A DNA stretch of 64,000 nt from Sordariomycetes sp. S80-01Y. Its lineage: Eukaryota > Ascomycota > Sordariomycetes. Under the pieces are notes generated by a model. That model saw nothing but the letters and a program-made list of their open reading frames with translations, was not told where the DNA came from and ran no database searches. The stretch is taken from contig JAXQJY010000030.1 in NCBI GenBank assembly GCA_037042185.1, positions 1,054,001 through 1,118,000 on the forward strand, read 5' to 3'. Positions 42,905-53,021 of this stretch are shown here, one piece after another; position 1 is the first letter of the stretch; every line of letters starts with the position of its first letter. A program made the position numbers and the translations under genes.

Positions 42905-44512
42905 CTAGTATACATCGTCGTAGACGGTGTCATAATTGACATCGTAAGTGCCTTGCAATGCTTGTGTATAGATGAAGTCTGGGCTTGCGAGACCCCTCAT
43001 ATAGCGAGCGTCGAGATCGTCGGCGTCCTTATGCCAGTCGCAGGCAAAGTCACATTCTTTGACTTTGTCAGCGCCGAAATAGCTGCAGATCACCGCGTGC
43101 CGGCATTCGCGAACGTTCTCGCAATACTCTGCTAGAGCATTCAAGCTTCGTCGACGTGCCTCCAGGTTACCGCCCCCTTTCGGATCGCTCCCTATCATCC
43201 GGTTGTTTCGCTCCAGGTCTTCTCGACTGTAATACAGGAAGCAGTAGCTCGCATTGCCATCGCGGCCGGCCCGACCGACTTCCTGGTAGTACCCTTCAAA
43301 AGATTTCGGTAACCGCCAATGAACGACGAATCGCACGTTGTCCTTGTCTATGCCCATGCCAAATGCAGTTGTTGCCACTATGATGTCGTAACCTGGCTGG
43401 TTGTCGACCCATCTTGACAAGGTCTCTTCCTTGATTTGCGGGGACAGCTTCGCGTGAAACGGACGGGCGGCGATGCCCTCTTGACAAAGAGTTGAAGCTA
43501 TTGATTCACACTCATCACGGGAGATGGTGTAGATAATGCCCGGCACGTTCTCAGGGCGCTCCCCAGCGTCTTGGAGTTCCTTCTTGCGGTCGCCTGCTTT
43601 TCGACGCTCATACACTCCACGTATCCAAAGCAGGAAGTCACTCATCCGCTCGTCGTTATCCTGGTCTTGGGTGTACCGGATTTCCAAGTGCAGGTTTTCA
43701 CGGTGAGGGGTCATGATGAACGACTTGGTCCGACTAGAATCAGGCAATAGTCCCAAGATGTTCATGATATCCTTCCGCACTTGCAGATTTGCCGTCGCCG
43801 TCACACAAGTGATCGGGACATCAGGAAAAGTCTCTCGAAACCACGAAAGCCGTTTGAAGTCTTTGCGGAAGTCATGACCCCATTCAGATATGCAATGTGC
43901 CTCATCAATGGCAACTCGTGCCAGTTCCTTCTGCTCGTACACAAGCTGCAGTCGTCTCCGAAAATTGTCCCCTGCACATGCCTCGGGTGTGACGTACAAC
44001 AGGCGGGTACGGGGATGACCGCTTTCCAAGTCTCGCTGAATCCGTCGTCTCTCCGCTTCAGTAGTAGTACTGTTGAGAGAGCTTGCATCGATTCCGGAGG
44101 CTCGCAACGCTTCTACCTGGTTGATCTGCCTGGTTGTCAGAAGTCCACGTTTGGAAGTGTTGGGCACACATTAACTCACCATCAGGCTCAACAAGGGCGA
44201 CACGACAATAGTAACTTGACAGAGTGAGCATTGCTCCAGAGCGACCCTTGGACTGACTCACTGCCGACATCGACAACCGCTGGGAGTTGGAAGCACAGAC
44301 TCTTGCCGAAAGAGGTGGCCGCCTGAACATATACATCGTGGCCACGTAAGGCTGCCTCAATAATTTCACGCTGGTTTGGTCTGCAAGCCACCATTAGTGC
44401 CTTTAGAGTGATTATCATACGCGGGCACGAACCGGAATTCCTGCTTGTTGAACTGAGCTCGAAGGGTGAAGTGAATGTCCGTGCAGGAGTGGGTACGCAC
44501 GAGGGGCGGCAT
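42905..44512 (-). CDS. Small RecQ-type DNA helicase
   Basis: Four exons: 44512-44433, 44380-44262, 44214-44180 and 44125-42905, giving 484 residues. Introns are 52, 47 and 54 bp; the second ends in AAG and is less typical. Helicase core: RPNQREII (motif 0), AATSFGKS (motif I, residues 47-54), DEAH at 152-155 followed by CISEWGHDFR, VTATA, ATTAFGMGIDK and YYQEVGRAGRDG (motif VI). A cysteine-containing zinc-binding region follows (YCENVRECRHAVICSYFG...CDFACDWH). No winged-helix RQC or HRDC domain remains. Motif I has SF where most RecQ proteins have GxG. The start is provisional: the same frame is open for over 50 codons upstream without an ATG, so an additional 5' exon is possible. Confidence 0.82.
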
Positions 44513-45480
44513 GGTGGGCGATAGAGGCAACCGACTTCTAGACTGACGTTGCAGCAGGCTCGGGTCTCGTAAAAGAGTCCATAACTCTCGTCGAAGCCTT
44601 TCGTCGCGCCGCGTCGCTTTCTGAATCGTGGGACGCGTTGATCACGATGAGGCTGCACGTCGCTGGGCGTAGGTGGAGCTAGTGGAGTTACAGTCGGAGG
44701 TTCCACATCCATGGCATGCGCCTGAGCCTGAGCCTGCTAGAGCCTCCTGCCCGAGTGTGAGCCGCCCACCCCAGCACACACGCGCCCCGTTGCCCGCTAT
44801 CCCAGAATGTCGGGAAGGAGCAGTCAGACATCCGCACTGTCTGTTCCGCGCTCGCTCGGCTAGGTCAGACCGTGTGAAACTAGACCCTCACAGTGCCAAG
44901 ACCTGGAATCTCACTGTCGTCCCCTTTTCTTAGTGGCCCAGGCACGCAGCGCTAGCGTTTGAGGGGGGTTGGGTCGACAGGAACATCTCGAATCTCTTCC
45001 TTTGCCATACCCGAGTCTCCTGAACTCAGCTGCTTAGCCGACAACCCATCGATTCGACCCCTACTGGCGACGCCATTGCGATCTTCAAGGCCTTGTGCCT
45101 GCGAAACGACCGATCCTCGACACCAGCCACCTGTGACCGAGCTCGTATGCAATCTGACGACAGCCTCACCAGTTGAAGGTTTCTCAACACAACTTACTCG
45201 ATATCGCAAGGGCGTGTCGGAGTCTGCTATTGCACGGCAACGACGAGGCGGGTGCGAAATTTAACAGCACATTCTTTTGAGACACATCCCGAATCATCAT
45301 GAACGACGGCACACCCTTGAATTAGTCCAGCTTTGACCGGCCTCCGTCCCGTCCAGCCAGCCGCGCGACTAGGAATCACGAGAGCTCGAGGGACTCTCCT
45401 CACACTGGGTACGGAAGGCTTCACAGTCCTAGTCTCAGTGCATACTCGACAACCCTCCACTCTTTTCGACCATCGCGCCG
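44513..45480. promoter_or_regulatory. Divergent spacer, RecQ / SOG2
   Basis: 968 bp between head-to-head genes. The first ~200 bp may contain an unannotated 5' exon of RecQ: one frame encodes a basic helical stretch directly upstream of its ATG, and another begins ATG at 44712. The rest shows no gene. Confidence 0.4.
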
Positions 45481-48400
45481 ATGATTCCCGCGCCAACGGC
45501 GGTTTGGTCGCCCTCTGGTTTCCCAGGCATGGATCTCCCCGAACGTATGCCGGGCGCTTCTATGCCAATCGCGGCAAGGAATGTCCCTGAGAACCCTTCG
45601 GGAGGCCGACGACCGATTCCGAATTCAGCTGCGACATCGAATGGTCCGACTCCTACACCGCCCATGCCGACTTTGCGCAAGATCCCATCGAGTACGAACC
45701 TATCTGCCAGCGACCCGCTACCCCCATCGAAAGTTGTTGCGCTTGCACGAGATGCGTTGCGCAGTGCGCTTGAAAACGAAAGCCAGGTAGCTGAAGGCGG
45801 TGTGCCTGGTGGAAGTATCAAACCCGGTGTCACCGTGGATTTGAGCCGGAAGAATATTCAGAAAATCCCTGATGAGGTGGTCAATATCGTGAAAAATGAG
45901 CTTGAACGGTGAGATACTTCCTATTCCTTCCGGAGATGTCAAAACGCTAAACACTGCGCTTGCTCGTAGGCTTGCGCTTTCTCACAACCAGATCTCCAGC
46001 TTACCTTCTCGGTTCTCCGAATGCACTTCGTTGCGTTACCTCAACATAAGAGCAAATAACATCAGAGATTTTCCAATATCGGTAAGTGAGAATTCTTGGC
46101 AAATGGTGGGAACGCATCTAACAGCCCCAGCTTTGCGACCTACAGTCACTGGAGATTCTGGATCTAGGGCGAAACCAGATCCAGGTTCTCCCACCCGACA
46201 TAGCGAAGTTGACATCCCTCAAAGTCTTCTCGGTCCGCAAGAACTTGATAAGAGAGCTTCCAATATGTCTCGCCGAGATGGGGTCATTGCAGGTGCTCAA
46301 GTTCGAAGGCAATCCGCTGGTGTTCCCTCCCAAAGAAGCCCTGCAACCACAAGTGCCGATGCCACCAAACGAGCCGTACGCAAGAGAGTCGGAGGTCACG
46401 GAAATAGCCATCACCGTGCAAGTCAAGCGGTATCTCAAGCAGTACAGCCTGAGTGGCCGGTTGGAGACGGACTTACCACCAGTTGACGAGTCCGGCGAAC
46501 CAGCAGAAACTCCACGCGTTCATTCCAAGCGCAGGATTAGCGGTCGGTTCCCCATCAAAGTCCAAGGGGCTGATTTACCCGATACTCGATCGCCTGGCAT
46601 ACGCGGTATACCACCGGTCCCCCAGCGATCTCACTTCCGCGGTCTATCTCAGCAGAATACTTCGACACGACGGCCGGGTGTAATGCCACTCACTTTAGGC
46701 AGCGCCAACGAGCGTCTGCGCAGCAATTCGGAAACCCACATTCGCCAAGAGCGTTCGGAAAGTCGCAATCGACGGATGGGTATCGTTTCGAAGAAGGCCT
46801 CAGAACTGGGGACGCTGGATGAGACAGAAGCCAACAACCGCTTCAGTCATTATCGCGGGCTTAGCCACGGGTCAGCCATGCAGGGCGCACCTATTGGTCC
46901 CAAAGAACCGCCGACTCCAACGGAGCAGTATCCCCAACGACCGGTGTATGTTCGGAGGTTGTCGGTACTGCCCGAGCGGCGGCGCGAGTCCAAGATCTTC
47001 GACCCTGTTGTAGAGACTGCAAAGGGCATTCTTTACTCGGTCTTCACGATACATCCACAGATCCAGATGCTCATGAGTCTGACGAATGACGGGTCAGCTA
47101 AGAGATCAAGTCTAGAAATCGTCTTCTACAACACCAACTCTCACGTAGAGGAGCTCGAACAGGAGATTCAGAAACATGTCGTCGCCTCCGCAGAAGAGGA
47201 CGCGCCTCGCGAGAATGAAAGCGTACATCGAGCTTGTCAGACGCTTGTCAGCGCCTACGGTCATGTCTGCACGCTCCTGGCTGACAACATCGAGACATTC
47301 GTTGACAACGGCGACCCTCGTTACATTCGGAGTCTGCTCCAAATGCTGTATGCTAGTATAATGGAGTTGAGAGCAACCCTCTCTTCCGTCAGTAAAGAGG
47401 AGCGACACTCAAGGCAACCGTCTGAGGTGGAGTCTACCCATGACAGCTACACCTTGAAGCCACATAGTCAGCCTCCTTCGACACCTTCCACCATGCCTCG
47501 CCAGGGCATTACGCGGAGCCGTAACGGCACGCTTGTACACAACCCGGCAAACCTTCGTGTGGCGACAAACGTCCCTGTGCCCGTACCTTATACCAACGGA
47601 CACAACCACATCGACTCTTTGGCATCGGCAACACCCCGCTCAGGAGAGTCGTTCACATCCGCCGTCAGCCGCGACGTCCGATCAGACACCTCTGAAGAGG
47701 ATGCTGCCTTCGAGAAGATCTTCCTGTCATTGCAGAGGTCTGCCGATATCGTCGTGCGGACTTTGCCAGCCTTCAACCTCCAGCTGAGCGGTGGCCTCAG
47801 AAACGCCATGCAAAGGGGGGCGCCGCCAGGTCTGATCAAGCAATGGAAGGACTTGATCGCTATGTGCGAGACATTCGTCCACCAGACTGAGATCATTCGG
47901 AGCCGCCTGTCACTTCTGAAGCTCAAAGAGCCTGGCGTGCGATCGCAGCCCAGCTTCTGGATATTATGCAATAATTTTGTCGTCTCGTGGACCGACATGG
48001 CCCATCACATCAAATTCTCCATCAACACTGTTGCTTTGCCGTCAGACACCAAAGCCCGGCTGAAGCCTATCCAGCAGAGCATGCAAGAAACCAGCGGTAC
48101 CATCTTGCAGTCACCCTGGAAGGATCTTTTCCACCAACCCGATGCTCACGCCAGCCACACCACCAACGGATCACTCGGAAGCATCCAACAACCAATGTCA
48201 CCAACTCAAGTTTCCATCACACCGCAGAGCGCAGCCTTGGGTCCGGCAATGCAAGCTACTGTTCCCAAGACACCGCGCAATGACTCCTTCGCGGCAGCAT
48301 TTCACGGCAATGTATTCGATAGAGCCGATACCTTGATGGCCAATCCAGGCAAGTCCATGAGTCGACCTGGTATGCCGCGCAAAGGACACTCAAACCTCAG

Positions 48401-48524
48401 CTCCTTATCCTCCGTGTCCTCGTTCTCGTCTGAGGGGGGCAACGGAACGCCATCGGCCATGAGTCCCAACACCAACGTAGGCAATGGCCCTGGCCGACTG
48501 AACGGGGGTAGAGCTGCCTTCTAG
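45481..48524 (+). CDS. SOG2: Leucine-rich-repeat protein of the RAM pathway (Sog2)
   Basis: Scaffold of the RAM (Cbk1/NDR kinase) pathway controlling polarity, cell separation and wall integrity. Exons 45481-45908, 45970-46081 and 46131-48524 give 977 residues. The second splice restores LRR spacing. N-terminal ~140 residues are Pro/Ser-rich. LRRs run about residues 120-245 (LDLGRNQIQVLPPDIAKL, FSVRKNLIRELPICLAEM and similar). A basic Ser/Arg linker follows, then the SOG2 domain from about residue 480 to 850 (FDPVVETAKGILYSVFTIH; HRACQTLVSAYGHVCTLL; FLSLQRSADIVVRTLPAF). The C-terminus is low-complexity Ser/Gly/Asn. Numerous RxxS sites could be Cbk1-type phosphosites, which is inference. Confidence 0.9.
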
Positions 48525-49031
48525 GTTGAGGAGTTCGATTCTTCGAGTTGGATCTGAGACGAACGCTCGTTTTGCATACCAGGTTGCAATCTGAATGCGG
48601 TGGATCCTTTTAAACAAGCAGAAAGACGCGAATGGAAGGGTTGGCGAATGTATGACTTTTATGCATAGCGCAGGCGTTGGTATCTTCTTTCATGTCATAC
48701 CGCCAGCAACACGCAGGCGCCTGTCTTGAGCAATGATGGTTTCTTTCTTGTTTGCAATAATGTTTTCTAATACAAGCGGGACGCTTGGTACAGTAAACGG
48801 ATAAGGGTGGGACATATACCTGGGATAAACAGGTCTTCGTTGGGAAGCAATCCCAGCGTCAGCTTGAAATTAATGTATTTCAATATTCAACCTTACCCTC
48901 AACGCAATACTATACTTTCAAGATACCGCGGCTGCTAAATGAACATAGTCCGCCAACACAGGGGCAAAGGACAAAGCCACAAAGATTAGAACCTTTCCGA
49001 TCCATAAAGAAAGCGCACTCCTTCACGCAAG
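48525..49031. other. Convergent spacer
   Basis: 507 bp between the SOG2 stop and the BLOC-1-like stop; holds both 3' UTRs. No gene seen. Confidence 0.45.
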
Positions 49032-49766
49032 TTAGGAAGACGTCGATACGGATGCAGTCTCTGATCCCTTGGCCCTCCCAGTCCCCGTACTCGACTCTGG
49101 CCCGTGCAGACTGCGACTTGTGTCCGACCAAGCCGTAGCCGCAGCTTCCTGGCCATCAAGAATCATCTTATCTCCTCCGCCATCTTCGTCCTGTGAACCC
49201 TTGCCCCCATCCACCCCCTCTTCGCCCTCCCCATCGTCGGTCCTCCCGCAGTCACTGCAGCTACAGCTACAGCTGCTGCCTCTGCTCCTAGTCCCCGCGC
49301 TACCTTCACTCCCACCATTAGCCAGCCTCACCGTCTCCTCGAGCGTCATGAACTGTCTCTCCAGCACCTCGGCCCAGTTCTGCACATGGCCAACCTCCTT
49401 CAGCCCCTTGGCGGCGCGGTCCGCCTCCTTTTTCAGCTTGTCCGTCTCGCGCCGCAAGCCGTCCGTCGCCTTGACCACCTCCTTCTCCTGCTTCTCCAGG
49501 GAGCGGGCGTTCTCGTGGAGGATGGTCGCGCGTGGCGTGAGGGACGTGTCGACCATGTTGGAGAGGGAGGCTATGACGGCGGTGCGGGCTTCGGAGACGT
49601 GTCGCTGCGTCGACGGGGAGGGGAGGTTAGGGTGGATGTGGAGGGGCGCGGATGGGGAGGTGTGGGATTGGGATGTTGTTGTTATGGGGGTGACGGTGGG
49701 TTGCGTTGTTGTGTTGGAGGGAGGGGAGAGGGGGCGGGGTGAGGTTTGGCGTGATGTTGTTGCCAT
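49032..49766 (-). CDS. GCN5L1/BLOC-1 subunit 1-like protein
   Basis: 244 residues from the ATG at 49766 (MATTSRQTSP), which has A at -3; the frame continues upstream to an ATG at 49937 and a GTG at 49943, giving a longer but less typical N-terminus. Residues ~60-150 match the BLOC1S1/GCN5L1 coiled-coil domain: RHVSEARTAVIASLSNMVDT...KEVGHVQNWAEVLERQFMTLEE, including the family G-(H/D)-V-(Q/E)-N-W motif. In animals and yeast, BLOC-1 acts in endosomal tethering and traffic. The flanks are Ser/Thr/Pro-rich and an acidic C-terminal tail contains a CxCxCxxC-like cluster (SCSCSCSDCG) of unknown meaning. Confidence 0.72.
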   Translation of the reverse strand: MATTSRQTSPRPLSPPSNTTTQPTVTPITTTSQSHTSPSAPLHIHPNLPSPSTQRHVSEARTAVIASLSNMVDTSLTPRATILHENARSLEKQEKEVVKATDGLRRETDKLKKEADRAAKGLKEVGHVQNWAEVLERQFMTLEETVRLANGGSEGSAGTRSRGSSCSCSCSDCGRTDDGEGEEGVDGGKGSQDEDGGGDKMILDGQEAAATAWSDTSRSLHGPESSTGTGRAKGSETASVSTSS

Positions 49767-50162
49767 GCTAGCGGTGGCCGGAGACTCTTGTGGTAGGGGG
49801 AAGTTAATCAATATGGGTTTTGTGATGTTTAAATCAGAGGCATGTAGATGGAAGAGCGAAAGTCGAGGGGTCGGCTTCCCCAACTCCGGCGTCGAGATAT
49901 CATGCAGATGATTGAGAAGAGGGTGGGTGGGGTGCATATGCACTCAGCTCTCGTCCAACGACTATGCAGGTTCGCAACACAAGAGCCTCGACGGATTTAG
50001 AGACATGAGAAGAGCTGTCGCCCAGCTCGGGGGATCGGAAATCAAGTGTCCATTGCTTCGTTAGATGCTGGGGTCTCGGTGACCCCTCATATGCGTAACC
50101 CCTTTTTGTTCCTTCGCGCTGATCCAGCCTCTATTGTCGCCACCCATGCTGCCATCTTTACA
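49767..50162. other. Spacer, BLOC-1-like promoter / TSC13 3' end
   Basis: 396 bp on the minus-strand path between two same-direction genes. Part is an open upstream extension of the BLOC-1-like frame. Nothing else seen. Confidence 0.4.
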
Positions 50163-51222
50163 TTAGAAAATTCCCGGGAACATGACGTAGCGCTTATTCT
50201 TGTACTTGTCGCCGAACTGCTTCCGGTACGCCTTCTCCTTGTCATTGCCCCATTGCCTCATCCAGGAGCCACCCCAGATGATGAAGAAAGCAACCGCCCA
50301 ACTGCGGCTCGCGACAATAACGCCCAGCCACGAGATGATCTCAAACATGTAGTTCGGGCAAGTGACAATGTTGAAGCCCAGGCCGGTGGGAATCCTCCTC
50401 TCCGTCGAACCGGGAGGCCTCAGGCTCGACAGGTGCTGGTGCACCATCGCATTGCAGATCTCTCCAAACAAGAAGATCAGGGCTCCGACAGCATCAATTG
50501 CGGGCTTATCGGCAGTTGCAGCCAAAGAGTTGGGCTTGTAGATGAAGTACGCGCACAGCAGCCCCGAGGAAGACCAGTAGAAGTAGCTGTTCCTGAAAAT
50601 GTTGATCCAGGGCATCGTTGCCGCGGAGAACCTGTGGACAAACAGGGTTTCGAGTTCGCGCTTGAGGAAGTGCAGCTGGAACATGGCGAAAACGACCCAT
50701 TGGGTTGGGGAGAGGTCAAAGGACTCGGCGGACGGGAAGTTCGCGTAGATGTAGGGTCTGAGGGGGCCGGCGAAGAGGGCGTGGATCAGGAGGGGACCGA
50801 AGTATTCGATGAGGAAGACGTCGCGCCATGCGATTTGCATACCTGCCAGACAGGTTGGTCAGTGGAAGTAGAGAAAACGATCCAGGGAGTGACGTACCAA
50901 GATCCTTGACCGAGACTTGACCAGCAGCGACGACGGACGGCAGGTCGTCAATGCGAGCCTGGCGGTCTTTGAGGGTCCTCTTGGTCTCGGGATCGAACAG
51001 ACCAATGCGGTGATGGTCCTTCAGGCCCACGGCCTTTGCGATCAAGACCTTGACATCCTCAACGGTGGCGTCGGGCGAGAGCTCGACCTCGGCAGGGAGC
51101 TTCTTGACGGGCTGCTTGGGGGCTACACTTGATGTCAGTGATTGCTGAATCGCAGCCGCGATAAAAGATAGAAGGATGAACGTACACCTCTGGGTCAGCT
51201 TCAATGTCTTGAGGGTCGACAT
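50163..51222 (-). CDS. TSC13: Very-long-chain enoyl-CoA reductase
   Basis: Catalyses the last step of each very-long-chain fatty-acid elongation cycle (trans-2-enoyl-CoA reduction, NADPH) in the ER membrane, feeding sphingolipid synthesis. Exons 51222-51186, 51122-50898 and 50842-50163 give 313 residues, the normal size. Introns of 63 and 55 bp both use GTACGT donors. N-terminal ubiquitin-like region (residues ~15-85) precedes the steroid-5-alpha-reductase-like membrane domain. Visible marks: KRELETLFVHRFS (the conserved Lys/Arg-Glu stretch), TCPNYMFEIISW with the catalytic-type Tyr, and the C-terminal YKNKRYVMFPGIF. The first exon encodes only 12 residues plus one base; the splice gives a continuous, family-like N-terminus. 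Confidence 0.95.
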
Positions 51223-53021
51223 GTCGGCGTTGGTAGCAGACGTTGGTGGTTGTCAGGAGTATTTGTTTGGGACAGCAGAGTATCCGTACAGGAAACTAAG
51301 TTGTTGGGGGAGAAGTTTAATAAAAGACCCCCCCACCTCCAGTTGGCACAGGGTAGCTCGAGCTGCCCTAGCAGTGGCTGCAACTGACGGCAGCGGTTGG
51401 TCTTCACATGCCGACTGGTCGGGCCCACTTCTAGCAAGCCGGCCGTGACCGTGACTGCCGTAAACTCCACAGTGCCCCTTTTCGAGACCACCATCATCCC
51501 CACCCTCAAGCTCTATGGCACTGCAGAAGCTTACAGGTACGCTATCAAGTTGCAATTCGACCTCGCTCATAGCATAGAGTATCTCTTCAGAAGCTTGAGG
51601 ACCGCTGTTCTTCTTTGCCCCCTCGGTGTACCTTCGCTTCGAACTCATAAGCCGCCTTGTTGATCTAAACGACAGCCTTTGATACCGGGTTCACATGTCA
51701 TCACAAGAACAAAACAGATTTGAACACCTCAGTTCTTGATAATGTTCCCTAGTAAAGCTGTCGGCAAGCCCGCATGTTGTTGGGCGGCTACACGGAGCCA
51801 TCATCAGCGCTTCGAGCCTAATGAGGTGGCTGCCTTCAAGCGTTTCTCACCAGCCATTCACTAGGTGACATAGAGGTACAGCTGGAATAGCCACGTAGTT
51901 AACATATTTGATGTTCTGAAAGGACGGCGATTTAATACCAAGTGCTATTCGTGACCCGCGGCTCGCTCGACAGGAGAGGTCCGTCGTCTGGCCTCCTTGA
52001 ATCGTGTGCCTGTTTCTAGGCATTCGGCGGCGGACGTTGTCCCGAGCTGCATTGGTCTCAAGCACCATTAACATCAGTTTATTGCGAGGTAGCGCTAAGG
52101 TCATGGGGGAATGCCAAAAGCGGCTATAGAAGGTGGCACTACCGCCGAGCTCTGTGACGGTGAACTGGAGTACGGTAGACACTCGCGATATACCGCCCAT
52201 CCTCCGCAGAACTTATCCAATGTAATAGAGATCGCTACCTTATTTTAGTATTCATACGTAACTAATAGCGTACTGACCGCACTCACGGGGCTATGCTTCC
52301 CTGCTTTCCTGTCACTTGAGTGTTGCCAACCTTCTTCTGGTTCGTTCACACTCAACTTCCACTGAACAAATTTCGCCCTGTCCGCCTCCACCTAAGAGAC
52401 TTCCATTTCTTTCAGAAGTTTCCAGTTTACTGGAAGGAAACAACACGTCTGGAACGCGTCAAGTGATGCCTCACGTGCTGTTTGACTCGTCTCATCTCGA
52501 CGGTATGTCGCGGAACACGCGTACGCAGAGGGTTACGCCATTTCTGACTCGCCCAGGGACCATAGAGACAACACTCGCTCTCAACAATTGACGCTGCTGC
52601 CTTGCGGCAAGAACAACAAGAACCTAGGATGACCACGGGACAGCCTCACAAAGGCCATGATTCACCGCCTTCGTCCCTTGTCAAGTTTTGCTTCGAGATC
52701 AAGATCTCTCCACTGTCAGGTGGTACCTTAGCTCCAGCTGAGCGATCAGATCACCGAAAGCCTTCTATAACTCACTTCCAGTATAAGAGGCTCACGGGTC
52801 GAAGAGAGGTCTTTCCCTCAGTCTCAAACATCACGAAACCCACGCGAGATCCGAAGCCACCAGACTTCGGTCCTCCAAACGTTTGTATCCAGCCAAGTCG
52901 AAGACCACCCGGGTACATTCACCGAACGACGTCTCGTCTGCTGCGTCAACCATTTTTTGCTTCACCACTCAAAGCCATTTCGGCATGGAAATACGATTCT
53001 ATATCAACAGCTGTTACCAAA
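51223..53021. other. Intergenic, 1.8 kb
   Basis: TSC13 promoter and the 5' region of the PAM2-motif gene. Open frames of 80-130 codons at 51253-51648 (minus, with a true ATG at 51648), 51397-51663 (plus) and 51847-52200 (minus) lack recognisable domains. The frame of the next gene is open back to 52602 with an ATG at 52629, so a longer start for it cannot be excluded. Confidence 0.45.
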
